DNA of 64,000 nucleotides from an uncultured Bacteroidales bacterium (GTDB taxonomy: Bacteria; Bacteroidota; Bacteroidia; Bacteroidales; Bacteroidaceae), in contig CACWFV010000013.1 in assembly GCA_902760315.1 (NCBI GenBank), positions 55,172-119,171 on the forward strand, in the 5' to 3' direction. The translations under genes and the position numbers were made by a program. Below are positions 34,920 to 45,375 of the stretch, in pieces (position 1 is the first letter of the stretch; each line of letters begins with the position of its first letter). The notes beneath the pieces were generated by a model. It saw nothing but the letters and a program-made list of their open reading frames with translations, searched no databases and was not told the origin of the DNA.

Positions 34920-37385
34920 TTAGATATTAGCTATAGACATGATGTTTGCGAAGACTCCGGCAGCAGTTACAGCAGCTCCAGCACCATAGCCCTGGATAAG
35001 CATCGGGTACTCCTTGTAGCGTTCCGTGGTTAGGAGCACGATGTTGTTGGAGCCCTCAAGACCATAGAAAGGATGGCCGTAGGGCACCTCTTTCAGAGCC
35101 ACGCTGGTCTTGAACGACGACGGGTCTTGCTCGTCGGCTTCCATTGTTGCTACGAAGCGCCAGCGCTTCTGTTCGCTCTCCAGCACTTTGCGTCGTGCCT
35201 CGAAATCGGCATCCAGTTCGGGTAGTTTGGCCCAGAAATCTTCGATGCTGCCCTGGAAATAGCTGTCGGGTACAAAGAGGTGTTTCTCGACGTCGTCCTG
35301 CTCTACCTTGTAACCGGCCTCGCGGGTCAGGATGACCAGTTTGCGGATGACGTCAGTACCACTGAGGTCGATGCGTGGGTCGGGTTCAGAGTAGCGTTGC
35401 TCCTTAGCACGTCGGACAGTCTCTGAGAAGGGTACGTCAGCAGCAATTTCGTTGAAGATAAAGTTGAGCGTACCAGAGAGAATTGCCTCGATTTTCAGAA
35501 TCTTATCACCAGAGTTGCAGAGGTCATTGATGGTGCCGATAATGGGCAGACCGGCGCCAACATTAGTCTCGTAGCGGAACCAGACACCCTTGTCGCGAGC
35601 AGTCTGCTTGAGCTTCAAGTAGCTGTCGTAGTCGCTTGAGGCTGCAATCTTGTTGGCAGCCACTACCGATATGTTGTGCTCTAAGAAAGTCTGGTAGAGT
35701 GTGGCTATCTGCTTGCTGGCGGTACAGTCGACGAAAACGCTGTTGAAGATATTCATCTTTACGATCTCGTCCCTCATGTGTTCAGTATTGGCTGGGTAGC
35801 CGGCACGCAATATCTGCTCATAATTGTCCAAGTCAATACCATCACGATCGAGTACAAAGTTTTGTACATCAGAGATGCCAACCACGTTGAGCTTCAGCCG
35901 GCGCGACTGCATGAGGAACTGCTGCTGGGTGCGGATTTGCTCCAGCAGCATGCCGCCCACGGTGCCGATGCCGCAGATGAAGATGTTGAGCACCTTGTAT
36001 TCGGACAGGAAGAACGAGTCGTGCAGCACGTTCAGCGACTTGCGCAGGAAGCGACCGTCAACCACAAACGAGATGTTGGTCTCAGAGGCACCCTGTGCAC
36101 AGGCTATCACGCTGATGCCCGAGCGCCCCAGCGTGCCAAACAACTTGCCCGCAATACCCGGCGTCTGCTTCATGTTCTCGCCCACGATGGCGATGGTTGC
36201 CAAGCCGCTCTCCACCTGCATGGGGAACATGGCGCCAGTCTCAATCTCTTTGGCAAACTCGGCGTTGAGCGCTTCGGCGGCGGCTGCGGCATCCTCGTCG
36301 CGCACACCAATGGAGGTGGAGTTCTCTGACGATGCCTGACTGACCATGAACACCGAGATGCCCTTGTTGGCCAAGGTGGTAAAGATGCGGCGGTTGACGC
36401 CGATGACGCCCACCATGGACAGACCGGTAACGGTAATGAGCGACGTGCCCTTGATACTGGAAATGCCCTTGATGGGTTTCATATCGTCTTCTATCTTCTC
36501 CTTGATAAGTGTTCCCGGATGTTCCGGGTTGAAGGTGTTCTTGACCTTGATGGGAATGTTCTTGACACAGACGGGATAGATCGTCGGGGGATAGATGACT
36601 TTGGCGCCAAAGTTGCAAAGTTCCATAGCCTCCACGTAGGACAGCTCGTTGATGGTGTAGGCCGTCTTGATGACCTTCGGGTCGGCCGTCATGAATCCGT
36701 CCACGTCGGTCCATATCTCCAGCACCTCGGCATTCAGCACAGCGGCTATGATGGATGCCGTATAGTCGCTGCCGCCACGACCCAGGTTGGTGGTCTCGTG
36801 GCTGTCGCGGTCACGAGCTATGAAGCCGGGGACGACGTAGATGGTCTTTTCGCTGAGATGCTGGAAAGCCTGCTTGACCAGCGCTGTTGTCAGGTCGGCG
36901 TCTATGACGTGCTTGCCCTGTTTCTTCTCGGTGCGGATGAAGTCGCGGCTGTTCATGCGTACGCCGTTCTTCACCATGGCTGCCACGATGTGCGATGACA
37001 GGCGCTCGCCGTAAGACACTATGGTGTCCTCGGTCTTCTCCGACAGGTCGTGAATGAGGTAGACACCATAGTAGATGCTCTTCAGCTGTTCGAAAAGCTG
37101 GTCTACATTATTAAATAAGTCTATGCGCTTTTTCTCGTCCGTAATGATGGCCTCAATCATCTGGTGGTGGCGAGTCACCATGGCGTCGAATTCATCACGA
37201 TAACGCTCGTCGCCCTGTCTGGCCATTCGCGATGTGGCAATCAGTCGGTCGGTGATGCCGTCAAGTGCGCTTACTACTACTACGACAGGTTGCGTCCGAG
37301 CCTCTGTCTCCACAATTTTCTTCAAGCTAAGAATGCTTTTTACGGAACCTACGGACGTTCCGCCGAATACGGTACCCCTCAACAA
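34920..37385 (-). CDS. thrA: Bifunctional aspartokinase / homoserine dehydrogenase, unusual 5' end
   Basis: About 821 residues. The aspartate kinase domain has FGGTSVGSVKS, SYGERLSSHI and GRGGSDYTA, followed by two ACT domains (about 310-450). The homoserine dehydrogenase domain starts with FICGIGTVGGMLLEQI, with NVGAGLPIIGTINDL and the catalytic-region SEPDPRIDLSGTDVIRKL. No in-frame ATG exists; I place the start at the paired TTG codons 37385/37382. The family motif KFGGTS reads VFGGTS, so the catalytic Lys is missing. An ATG at 37401, right after the promoter, is one base out of frame. Confidence 0.85.
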   Translation of the reverse strand: MLRGTVFGGTSVGSVKSILSLKKIVETEARTQPVVVVVSALDGITDRLIATSRMARQGDERYRDEFDAMVTRHHQMIEAIITDEKKRIDLFNNVDQLFEQLKSIYYGVYLIHDLSEKTEDTIVSYGERLSSHIVAAMVKNGVRMNSRDFIRTEKKQGKHVIDADLTTALVKQAFQHLSEKTIYVVPGFIARDRDSHETTNLGRGGSDYTASIIAAVLNAEVLEIWTDVDGFMTADPKVIKTAYTINELSYVEAMELCNFGAKVIYPPTIYPVCVKNIPIKVKNTFNPEHPGTLIKEKIEDDMKPIKGISSIKGTSLITVTGLSMVGVIGVNRRIFTTLANKGISVFMVSQASSENSTSIGVRDEDAAAAAEALNAEFAKEIETGAMFPMQVESGLATIAIVGENMKQTPGIAGKLFGTLGRSGISVIACAQGASETNISFVVDGRFLRKSLNVLHDSFFLSEYKVLNIFICGIGTVGGMLLEQIRTQQQFLMQSRRLKLNVVGISDVQNFVLDRDGIDLDNYEQILRAGYPANTEHMRDEIVKMNIFNSVFVDCTASKQIATLYQTFLEHNISVVAANKIAASSDYDSYLKLKQTARDKGVWFRYETNVGAGLPIIGTINDLCNSGDKILKIEAILSGTLNFIFNEIAADVPFSETVRRAKEQRYSEPDPRIDLSGTDVIRKLVILTREAGYKVEQDDVEKHLFVPDSYFQGSIEDFWAKLPELDADFEARRKVLESEQKRWRFVATMEADEQDPSSFKTSVALKEVPYGHPFYGLEGSNNIVLLTTERYKEYPMLIQGYGAGAAVTAAGVFANIMSIANI

Positions 37386-37409
37386 GTGGGGATTGCTCCA
37401 TTGGCGCGA

Positions 37410-37441
37410 CAAAAGTAATAATTAGTAAGCAAAAAACCAAA
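37410..37441 (-). promoter_or_regulatory. Promoter of the thr operon
   Basis: On the minus strand: TTTG (37441-37438), a 20-bp spacer, TACTTTTG (37417-37410). A full consensus. The first in-transcript ATG (37401) follows after 8 bp. Confidence 0.75.
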
Positions 37442-37480
37442 GAAAATGACATTTTTTTCAGTTTTGTCGAATTTTTGCTG

Positions 37481-37488
37481 TATCTTTG
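37481..37488 (+). promoter_or_regulatory. -7 element (TATCTTTG) of the C69 dipeptidase gene
   Basis: A perfect TAnnTTTG box 33 bp before the ATG at 37522. Confidence 0.65.
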
Positions 37489-37521
37489 CACCATTATTTA
37501 AACTATATCCTTAAAAAAGAA

Positions 37522-39183
37522 ATGATGAATCGACTTTTTTTGACTGCACTTTGCGTTGGACTCCTGGCTGCAGGTAAAGCATCGGCATGTACTAATTTCA
37601 TTGTGGGAAAGGGGGCGTCGGTTGACGGCTCTGTCATCTGCTCATATAATGCTGACTCATATGGCGCTTTCATGGCGCTTGCTCACTATCCGGCTGCAAA
37701 GCACCAAAAGGGCGATATGCGCAAAATCTATGAGTGGGACACCAACAAATTCCTGGGCGAAATACCGGAAGCCGAAGAGACCTACAACGTGGTGGGAAAT
37801 ATCAACGAGTGGCAAGTGACCATTGGCGAGACTACCTACGGAGGGCGTCACGAAATGGTTGACTCAACAGGTATAATCGACTATGGATCATTGATTTATA
37901 TCGGACTGCAGCGCTCAAAGACGGCACGCGAGGCCATCCAGGTGATGACGTCGCTGGTAGAACAGTATGGCTACTATTCCGAGGGCGAGACCTTCACCAT
38001 TTGCGACCCTAACGAGGCTTGGATTATGGAGATGCAAGGCTGTGGACCGGACCGCAAACAGTCAAAGGAGCGTGTGGTGTGGGTTGCCCGTCGCATTCCC
38101 GACAACGCTATCTGCGGACATGCCAATCAGAGTCGCATTGGTGTGTTCCCCTTGAAGGACAAGGAGAACGTGCTTTATTCGAAGAACGTCATTAAGTATG
38201 CCCGTAAGATGGGCTGGTTCACGGGACGAGACGATGAGTTTTCGTGGAAGATGGCCTATGCAGCCCCCGACTTCTCAGGACGTCGTATGTGCGAAGCCCG
38301 CGTTTGGAGTTTCTTCAACCACCATGTTAAAGGCATGGATCAGTATTTGCCTTGGGCGCTGGGCATTGACCCTGACGCTGAAGATATGCCGTTGTGGGTT
38401 GTTCCTGTCAAAAAACTAAGTGTTGAGGACATTATGACCGACATGCGCGACCATTATGAGAATACACCGTTGGCCATAGACTCTACAGATATTGGCGGTG
38501 GAATATGGCAGATGCCATATCGACCAACGCCTCTGACTTTCGAGGTAGACGGAAAGAAATACTTCAACGAGCGCCCCATCAGCACACAGCAGACGGCATG
38601 GACCTTTGTTTCTCAGATGCGCTCATGGCTGCCACGCGAAATGGGCGGTTGCTTCTGGTTTGGCAATGATGACGGTAACATGGTAGCCTATACACCTATA
38701 TATTGTTCGATGACCCAACTGCCGGAATGCTACAATACGCCGGGAGCCGATGAACTGAACTTCAGCGACAGAAATGCCTACTGGGTGGAAAACTGGGTCA
38801 GCAACATGGTCTATCCACGCTATTCGGTTATGTTCCCTATATTAAAAGAGGTTCGCGACTCTTTGCAAAAGGCCTATCTGACTCAACAGCCTGCTATTGA
38901 GGCAAAGGCACGGACAATGCAGTCCGCAGAAATGCAGCGTTATCTCAATGACTATAGCGTTAGCCAGGCACAACAAATGCTGGCTCGCTGGCGACAACTA
39001 GCCTTCCATCTCGTTGTAAAATTTAACGATATGGCAGTCAAGCCCGAACAGAACGGTCATTTCGTGCGTTCGAAATACGGACTTGGTGCTACTGTCAAGC
39101 GTCCAGGCTATCCGCAGAGCTATGCGCGCAGATTGGTCAAGGAGACCGGAGCACGCTATGCAATGCCTGAAAAGAAGAAATAA
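37522..39183 (+). CDS. Secreted C69-family dipeptidase
   Basis: A 553-residue peptidase of the PepD/C69 Ntn-hydrolase family. A signal peptide (LFLTALCVGLLAAGKASA) is followed directly by Cys-Thr-Asn-Phe, so cleavage exposes the N-terminal nucleophile Cys. GKGASVDGSVICSYNADSYG and ANQSRIG are family marks. Such enzymes release dipeptides or amino acids in the periplasm. ATG 37522 or 37525 gives the correct signal peptide; the frame opens earlier at 37486, within the promoter. nhaD follows after 21 bp and is likely co-transcribed. Confidence 0.9.
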   Translation: MMNRLFLTALCVGLLAAGKASACTNFIVGKGASVDGSVICSYNADSYGAFMALAHYPAAKHQKGDMRKIYEWDTNKFLGEIPEAEETYNVVGNINEWQVTIGETTYGGRHEMVDSTGIIDYGSLIYIGLQRSKTAREAIQVMTSLVEQYGYYSEGETFTICDPNEAWIMEMQGCGPDRKQSKERVVWVARRIPDNAICGHANQSRIGVFPLKDKENVLYSKNVIKYARKMGWFTGRDDEFSWKMAYAAPDFSGRRMCEARVWSFFNHHVKGMDQYLPWALGIDPDAEDMPLWVVPVKKLSVEDIMTDMRDHYENTPLAIDSTDIGGGIWQMPYRPTPLTFEVDGKKYFNERPISTQQTAWTFVSQMRSWLPREMGGCFWFGNDDGNMVAYTPIYCSMTQLPECYNTPGADELNFSDRNAYWVENWVSNMVYPRYSVMFPILKEVRDSLQKAYLTQQPAIEAKARTMQSAEMQRYLNDYSVSQAQQMLARWRQLAFHLVVKFNDMAVKPEQNGHFVRSKYGLGATVKRPGYPQSYARRLVKETGARYAMPEKKK

Positions 39184-39204
39184 TTCTCAACTCTTGACTG
39201 AAGC

Positions 39205-40578
39205 ATGACCCTTATCATTGTTACCATGCTCCTTTTGGCCTACCTGCTTATAGCAACAGGTCATCTGACGGGAGTCAACAAAGCTGCTATTGCCATGTTC
39301 CTCGGAACAATAGGCTGGGTGGTTTATGTTTCTTGGGGCGCAGACTTTGTCATGGCCCAGCATCCGGCGGAGTATAGCGAATGGCTGGGCGGCAACGAGC
39401 ACTCCAGCGATATCGTTAAGTGGTTCATTTATGACCATGTCTTTCTGAAATATGTTGGCAAGGCGGCAGCCATCGTACTTTTCCTGCTGGCTACCATGTC
39501 TATCGTCGAACTGCTGGGTAACAATGGTTGTTTCGACTTTATCACAGAGTGGATCAGAACGCGTAGCAGTAAACGTCTGCTGTGGAGTATTACGGTTGCA
39601 ACTTTCATTCTTTCGGCCAATCTGGACAACCTGACGACAGCAACGATGATGCTGGTCATTATGCACAACATTCTGCAAAACTCGCGGCAACGGATGTATG
39701 TGGGCTCAGCCATTGTCCTTGCGGCATGCTGTGGCGGTTGTTTTACAGTCATTGGCGACCCCATTGGACTGATTCTTTGGGGTAATGGGGCGGTGACGGC
39801 TACACGTTTCTCAGCATACCTAGGACTGCCCGCTCTATTGGCTTGGGCTGTACCAACCTACTTAATCAGTCGTGAACTGCCGGACAGATTGGATACGGCA
39901 TGGAGTCCGTCTCCATATCGAGGTGACGCCACCCGACTAAACCGTTGGCAACGCATTGTGATGCTCATTGTTGGCATTGGAGGCTTGTGGTTTATACCCA
40001 CCTTTCATAATATTACCCGGCTGGCTCCATTCTTAGGTGCTCTGTGCGTGCTGAGCGTGCTCTGGGTAGTCAACGAGGCGTTCAATCGTAAACTGATAGG
40101 TGCCGACCAAATGACTGCCAGACGCGTGCCCATGTCGTTACAGTATGGAGGCTTCCAGCAATTGCTCTTCATAACGGGCATCATGCTGGGAATGGGCGTC
40201 GTAACCGAAACGGGGGTCTGGGACGATGTAGCAGCATGGCTTGACATATATATCCCGGACATCTGGCTCATCGGCATCTTGACAGGATTGCTGAGTAGCA
40301 TCGTTGACGCGTTCACCATTGCTATTTCGACCATCTCGTTATATGGAGTAGGAGCTGGAGGGGTCACCACAAATGGCGCATATTGGAGTATCATTGCCTA
40401 TACAACGGCAGTAGGAGGTTGCCTGCTGTCCGTAGGAAGTGTGTGCGGACTAGCCCTGATGCGGGCCGAACACGTTACCCTAGGATGGTATGTCAAACAC
40501 ATGACCCCCAAGGTGCTGTTAGGCTTCATCATAGGTTATATTGCCTTATGGATTGAAGTCAACATGATGGCGCTGTAA
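39205..40578 (+). CDS. nhaD: NhaD-type Na+/H+ antiporter
   Basis: A 457-residue inner-membrane protein with about 12 hydrophobic segments. It shows FILSANLDNLTTATMM and IGDPIGLILWGNGAVTA, hallmark stretches of NhaD in the ion-transporter superfamily. It exports Na+ in exchange for protons. It is 21 bp downstream of the dipeptidase and 136 bp before the ATP synthase operon, which has its own promoter. Nothing in the sequence says that nhaD is tied to that operon functionally. Confidence 0.9.
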   Translation: MTLIIVTMLLLAYLLIATGHLTGVNKAAIAMFLGTIGWVVYVSWGADFVMAQHPAEYSEWLGGNEHSSDIVKWFIYDHVFLKYVGKAAAIVLFLLATMSIVELLGNNGCFDFITEWIRTRSSKRLLWSITVATFILSANLDNLTTATMMLVIMHNILQNSRQRMYVGSAIVLAACCGGCFTVIGDPIGLILWGNGAVTATRFSAYLGLPALLAWAVPTYLISRELPDRLDTAWSPSPYRGDATRLNRWQRIVMLIVGIGGLWFIPTFHNITRLAPFLGALCVLSVLWVVNEAFNRKLIGADQMTARRVPMSLQYGGFQQLLFITGIMLGMGVVTETGVWDDVAAWLDIYIPDIWLIGILTGLLSSIVDAFTIAISTISLYGVGAGGVTTNGAYWSIIAYTTAVGGCLLSVGSVCGLALMRAEHVTLGWYVKHMTPKVLLGFIIGYIALWIEVNMMAL

Positions 40579-40656
40579 GGATGTTCTCGAATAGGAGAAA
40601 TAACAAACATTTTCGATTTTTTTTCGGAAATGTTTTTTTTATTTCATTTTTTTTAC

Positions 40657-40664
40657 TAACTTTG
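40657..40664 (+). promoter_or_regulatory. -7 element (TAACTTTG) of the atp operon
   Basis: A perfect box after a T-rich stretch, 50 bp before the atpD ATG. No TTTG at the ideal -33 distance. Confidence 0.7.
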
Positions 40665-40702
40665 CGGTCACTATTACCGAAACAAACAATACTATAAAAT
40701 AA

Positions 40703-42241
<1,539 letters not shown>

Positions 42242-42272
42242 TGAGTAAATCGACTAACCGGAAATTTGCAAT

Positions 42273-42524
42273 ATGTTAAAGCTGAAGATTGTTTCTCCTG
42301 AAAGGGTCGAGTTCGAGGGGGAGGTGGAACGTGTTCTTGTTCCCGGTACAGTAGGCCAGTTTGAGATACTGACCAACCATGCCCCCATCATCTCGTCGCT
42401 CGAAAAAGGCGTGGTGCGCTACGCCTTGCCGAGTGGGGAGCGCAGAACGCTCGATATTATAGGCGGCTTCGTTGAAGTGCAGAAGAATGTCGTGAGCCTC
42501 TGTGTGGAACTGAGTGGACAATAA
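42273..42524 (+). CDS. atpC: F-type ATP synthase epsilon subunit, short form
   Basis: An 83-residue protein with the beta-sandwich domain only (LKIVSPERVEFEGEVERVLVPGTVGQFEILTNHAP). The two-helix C-terminal domain, which brakes ATP hydrolysis in the roughly 135-residue epsilon of other bacteria, is absent. Short epsilon is usual in Bacteroidota, so this is not a truncation of a once-longer gene in this strain. Its position directly after atpD also fits the phylum. Confidence 0.92.
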   Translation: MLKLKIVSPERVEFEGEVERVLVPGTVGQFEILTNHAPIISSLEKGVVRYALPSGERRTLDIIGGFVEVQKNVVSLCVELSGQ

Positions 42525-42550
42525 TCCTTTATGACAGTAAGGAAAGAAAG

Positions 42551-42940
42551 ATGGATGTAAGCAGACAGCACTTGAAATATATTGGGGAGTCGCTCTTTCT
42601 GGTAGCTAATCTTACTCTGGCAGGCTATTTTGTCATGCGGATTTGGGATGTAGACCTTTGGGTGGCGATGCTCTCCAGTATGGGCTTTGTGCTGGTGGTG
42701 GATATTGCTACGGCATTCCTTTGGCGATGGGTGGTCACTAAGCATAAGAACATGCTGCCCTCGTTCTTCACAGGAGTATCGGGCTTCCGCTTCCTGGGCG
42801 CTCTGATTCTGCTGCTGATAGGCTATTTCATAGTAGGACGAGAAAGCATGCTGACGTTCATCTGTGTATTTTTCGTCTATTACATGTTGTCTATAGTCCA
42901 TCATTCCATCTTCTTTTCGAGAATGTCAAAACGCGTATAA
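42551..42940 (+). CDS. Four-helix membrane protein of the atp operon (AtpI-position)
   Basis: A 129-residue protein with four predicted transmembrane helices, at about 10-28, 33-52, 68-88 and 93-113. The C-terminus is short and basic (SRMSKRV). It lies between atpC and atpB, where other bacteria encode AtpI/AtpZ, helpers in c-ring assembly or Mg uptake. I see no diagnostic AtpI motif, so the assignment rests on position and topology. Confidence 0.75.
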   Translation: MDVSRQHLKYIGESLFLVANLTLAGYFVMRIWDVDLWVAMLSSMGFVLVVDIATAFLWRWVVTKHKNMLPSFFTGVSGFRFLGALILLLIGYFIVGRESMLTFICVFFVYYMLSIVHHSIFFSRMSKRV

Positions 42941-42961
42941 CGAGTTATAAACACGAATTAA

Positions 42962-43990
42962 ATGAAACAATTAAAGTCAATATGTCTCTTGTTGCTGATG
43001 ACCATGCTGCCAGCGGCAGCCATCGCCAACGAGCAGGAAGAAGGCGAGGAACTGAACATTCCAGAGATTGTTCTCCACCACTTGGCTGACGACTACGAAT
43101 GGCACATCGTGTCAGACGTAAGCATTCCACTACCTATTATTATACGTAGCGGCCAGACAGGTGAGTGGCACTTCTGTACGGCCAGTTCGCTTCCTGACGG
43201 TTTTTTCTTTAATCCTAAGGCACATGGCAAGATTTACGAGCAAATGGCTGACGGTACTGAAAGTCGTCCGCTGGATTTGAGCATCACGCGCAACGTGGTT
43301 CAGATATGGATAGTGGTTGCCGTACTGATTGTCATCTTCCTGAGTTGTGCCAGATGGTACAAGAAGCATGATAAGACGAGCAACCCTCCAGGCGGATTCA
43401 TCGGGGCTGTTGAGATGTTGGTAATGATGATTAATGACGATGTCATCAAGTCGAGCATAGGTGAGAAGCATTACAGAAAATATGCACCCTATCTGCTGAC
43501 GGTGTTCTTCTTCATCTTTGTGACCAATCTCATGGGACTGCTGCCCATCTTCCCCGGCGGATCTAATGTGACAGGTAACATTAATATCACATTCTTCTTG
43601 GCCGTATGTACCTTCCTGGCTGTCAACCTCTTTGGCAATAGAGAATACTGGAAGGACATCTTCTGGCCCAACGTGCCCATCTTCCTGAAGGCCATACCCA
43701 TCATGCCTGCTATTGAGTTGTTTGGAGTATTCACAAAGCCCTTTGCACTCATGATTCGTCTCTTTGCAAACATGATGGCAGGCCACGCCATGATACTGGC
43801 ATTCACCTGTGTCATTTTCCTGGGTTGGACGCTGGGGCCTGTGATGGGTACGGGACTGCATCTGTTCAGCGCCATTATGCTGCTGTTCATGAATGCACTC
43901 GAACTCCTGGTCGCTTTTGTACAGGCATACGTGTTTACCATGCTGTCGGCAGTATTCATCGGCTTGGCTCATCAGGAGCATGAACATTAA
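42962..43990 (+). CDS. atpB: F-type ATP synthase subunit a
   Basis: A 342-residue integral membrane protein. A cleavable signal peptide (LLLLMTMLPAAAIA) and about 85 periplasmic residues precede the first transmembrane helix, an N-terminal extension typical of Bacteroidota. The conserved helix LFGVFTKPFALMIRLFANMMAGHAMI carries the essential Arg (MIRLFANM) that faces the c-ring. It follows the AtpI-like gene by 21 bp and precedes atpE by 60 bp. Confidence 0.95.
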   Translation: MKQLKSICLLLLMTMLPAAAIANEQEEGEELNIPEIVLHHLADDYEWHIVSDVSIPLPIIIRSGQTGEWHFCTASSLPDGFFFNPKAHGKIYEQMADGTESRPLDLSITRNVVQIWIVVAVLIVIFLSCARWYKKHDKTSNPPGGFIGAVEMLVMMINDDVIKSSIGEKHYRKYAPYLLTVFFFIFVTNLMGLLPIFPGGSNVTGNINITFFLAVCTFLAVNLFGNREYWKDIFWPNVPIFLKAIPIMPAIELFGVFTKPFALMIRLFANMMAGHAMILAFTCVIFLGWTLGPVMGTGLHLFSAIMLLFMNALELLVAFVQAYVFTMLSAVFIGLAHQEHEH

Positions 43991-44035
43991 AAAAACAATT
44001 AGCGAAAAATTAAATAATTAAATATTAACAACTAA

Positions 44036-44290
<255 letters not shown>

Positions 44291-44303
44291 TATTCATCAG
44301 CAC

Positions 44304-44819
44304 ATGGATTTCACTCAATTACCATCAATCCTGACGCCTGATCTCGGACTGTTGTTCTGGATGCTGTTGGCGTTCTTGGTGGTCTTTGGGGTGCTTGCTA
44401 AGTTTGGTTTCCCGGCCATCGTCAATATGGTGGACGAACGAAACAAATATATAGACGAAAGTCTTCGCAAGGCCCATGAGGCCCAGGAGCGCTTAGCCAA
44501 TATCGAGAAAGAAGGTGAATCCATCTTGCAGGAGGCTCGTGAAAAGCAGGCTCAGATTTTGAAAGAGGCTGCTCAAACCCGCGACGCGATGGTTGAACAA
44601 GCACAGGAGAAAGCCCGCAAGGAAGGCGCTCGCCTGATGGAAGAGACCAAGGTTGCCATCGAGCAAGAGAAAAAGGCCGCTATAGCAGACATCCGCCAGC
44701 AGGTAGCCGCTCTTAGTGTTGACATCGCAGAGAAGGTTCTCAAGCAGAACTTGAAGGATGACAAGTCGCAGATGGATTTGATTGACCGTATGTTGGATGA
44801 GGTTTCTGCTAACAAGTAA
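44304..44819 (+). CDS. atpF: F-type ATP synthase subunit b
   Basis: A 171-residue peripheral stalk subunit. It has one N-terminal membrane helix (LGLLFWMLLAFLVVFGVLAKFGFPAI), then a long charged coiled coil rich in Glu, Lys and Ala to the C-terminus. The length is normal. It sits 13 bp after atpE and 11 bp before atpH. Confidence 0.94.
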   Translation: MDFTQLPSILTPDLGLLFWMLLAFLVVFGVLAKFGFPAIVNMVDERNKYIDESLRKAHEAQERLANIEKEGESILQEAREKQAQILKEAAQTRDAMVEQAQEKARKEGARLMEETKVAIEQEKKAAIADIRQQVAALSVDIAEKVLKQNLKDDKSQMDLIDRMLDEVSANK

Positions 44820-44830
44820 AAGCGTAGTGT

Positions 44831-45367
44831 ATGGATATAGGAGTAATATCGGTCAGATATGCGAGGGCACTTTTGAAGAGTGCTACTGATGCAGGCCTTG
44901 AGGACCAGTTGTATCAAGAAATGATGACTGTGGCCAAAAGCTATGCTGAGGTTCCCGTATTACGGCAAACGATAGACAATCCCATGCTCTCGAAGGAAAA
45001 GAAGCAGATGCTGCTGGAGACTGCCGCTGGCGATAGTCCCAGCCAGCTGTGCCGCACCTTCATCAGCCTTGTGCTGAAGGAAGACCGTGAGAATGTGATG
45101 CAGTTCATGGCTCATTCGTATATCACGCTTTATCGCAAGCAGAAGAACGTCATCCGTGGCAAGCTGATTACCGCTGCGCGTGTGTCTCCTCAGACGGAGC
45201 AGAAGATGCGCCAGATGGTGGAAAGTCAGACTAATGGTACTGTGGAGTTTGAGACAGAGGTGAACCCTGACATTATCGGTGGCTTTATCCTTGAATACGA
45301 CACGTTCCGTATGGACGCTAGTGTCAAGTCGAAACTCAACAACATTCTTAATACACTTAAAAAGTAA
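44831..45367 (+). CDS. atpH: F-type ATP synthase delta subunit
   Basis: A 178-residue stator subunit joining the b stalk to the top of F1. It has the N-terminal ISVRYARALLKSATDAG and the C-terminal strand pattern VNPDIIGGFILEYDTFRMDASVKSKLNNI, which corresponds to the signature of the delta/OSCP family. It lies 8 bp before atpA. Confidence 0.94.
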   Translation: MDIGVISVRYARALLKSATDAGLEDQLYQEMMTVAKSYAEVPVLRQTIDNPMLSKEKKQMLLETAAGDSPSQLCRTFISLVLKEDRENVMQFMAHSYITLYRKQKNVIRGKLITAARVSPQTEQKMRQMVESQTNGTVEFETEVNPDIIGGFILEYDTFRMDASVKSKLNNILNTLKK

Positions 45368-45375
45368 ATTGAACA

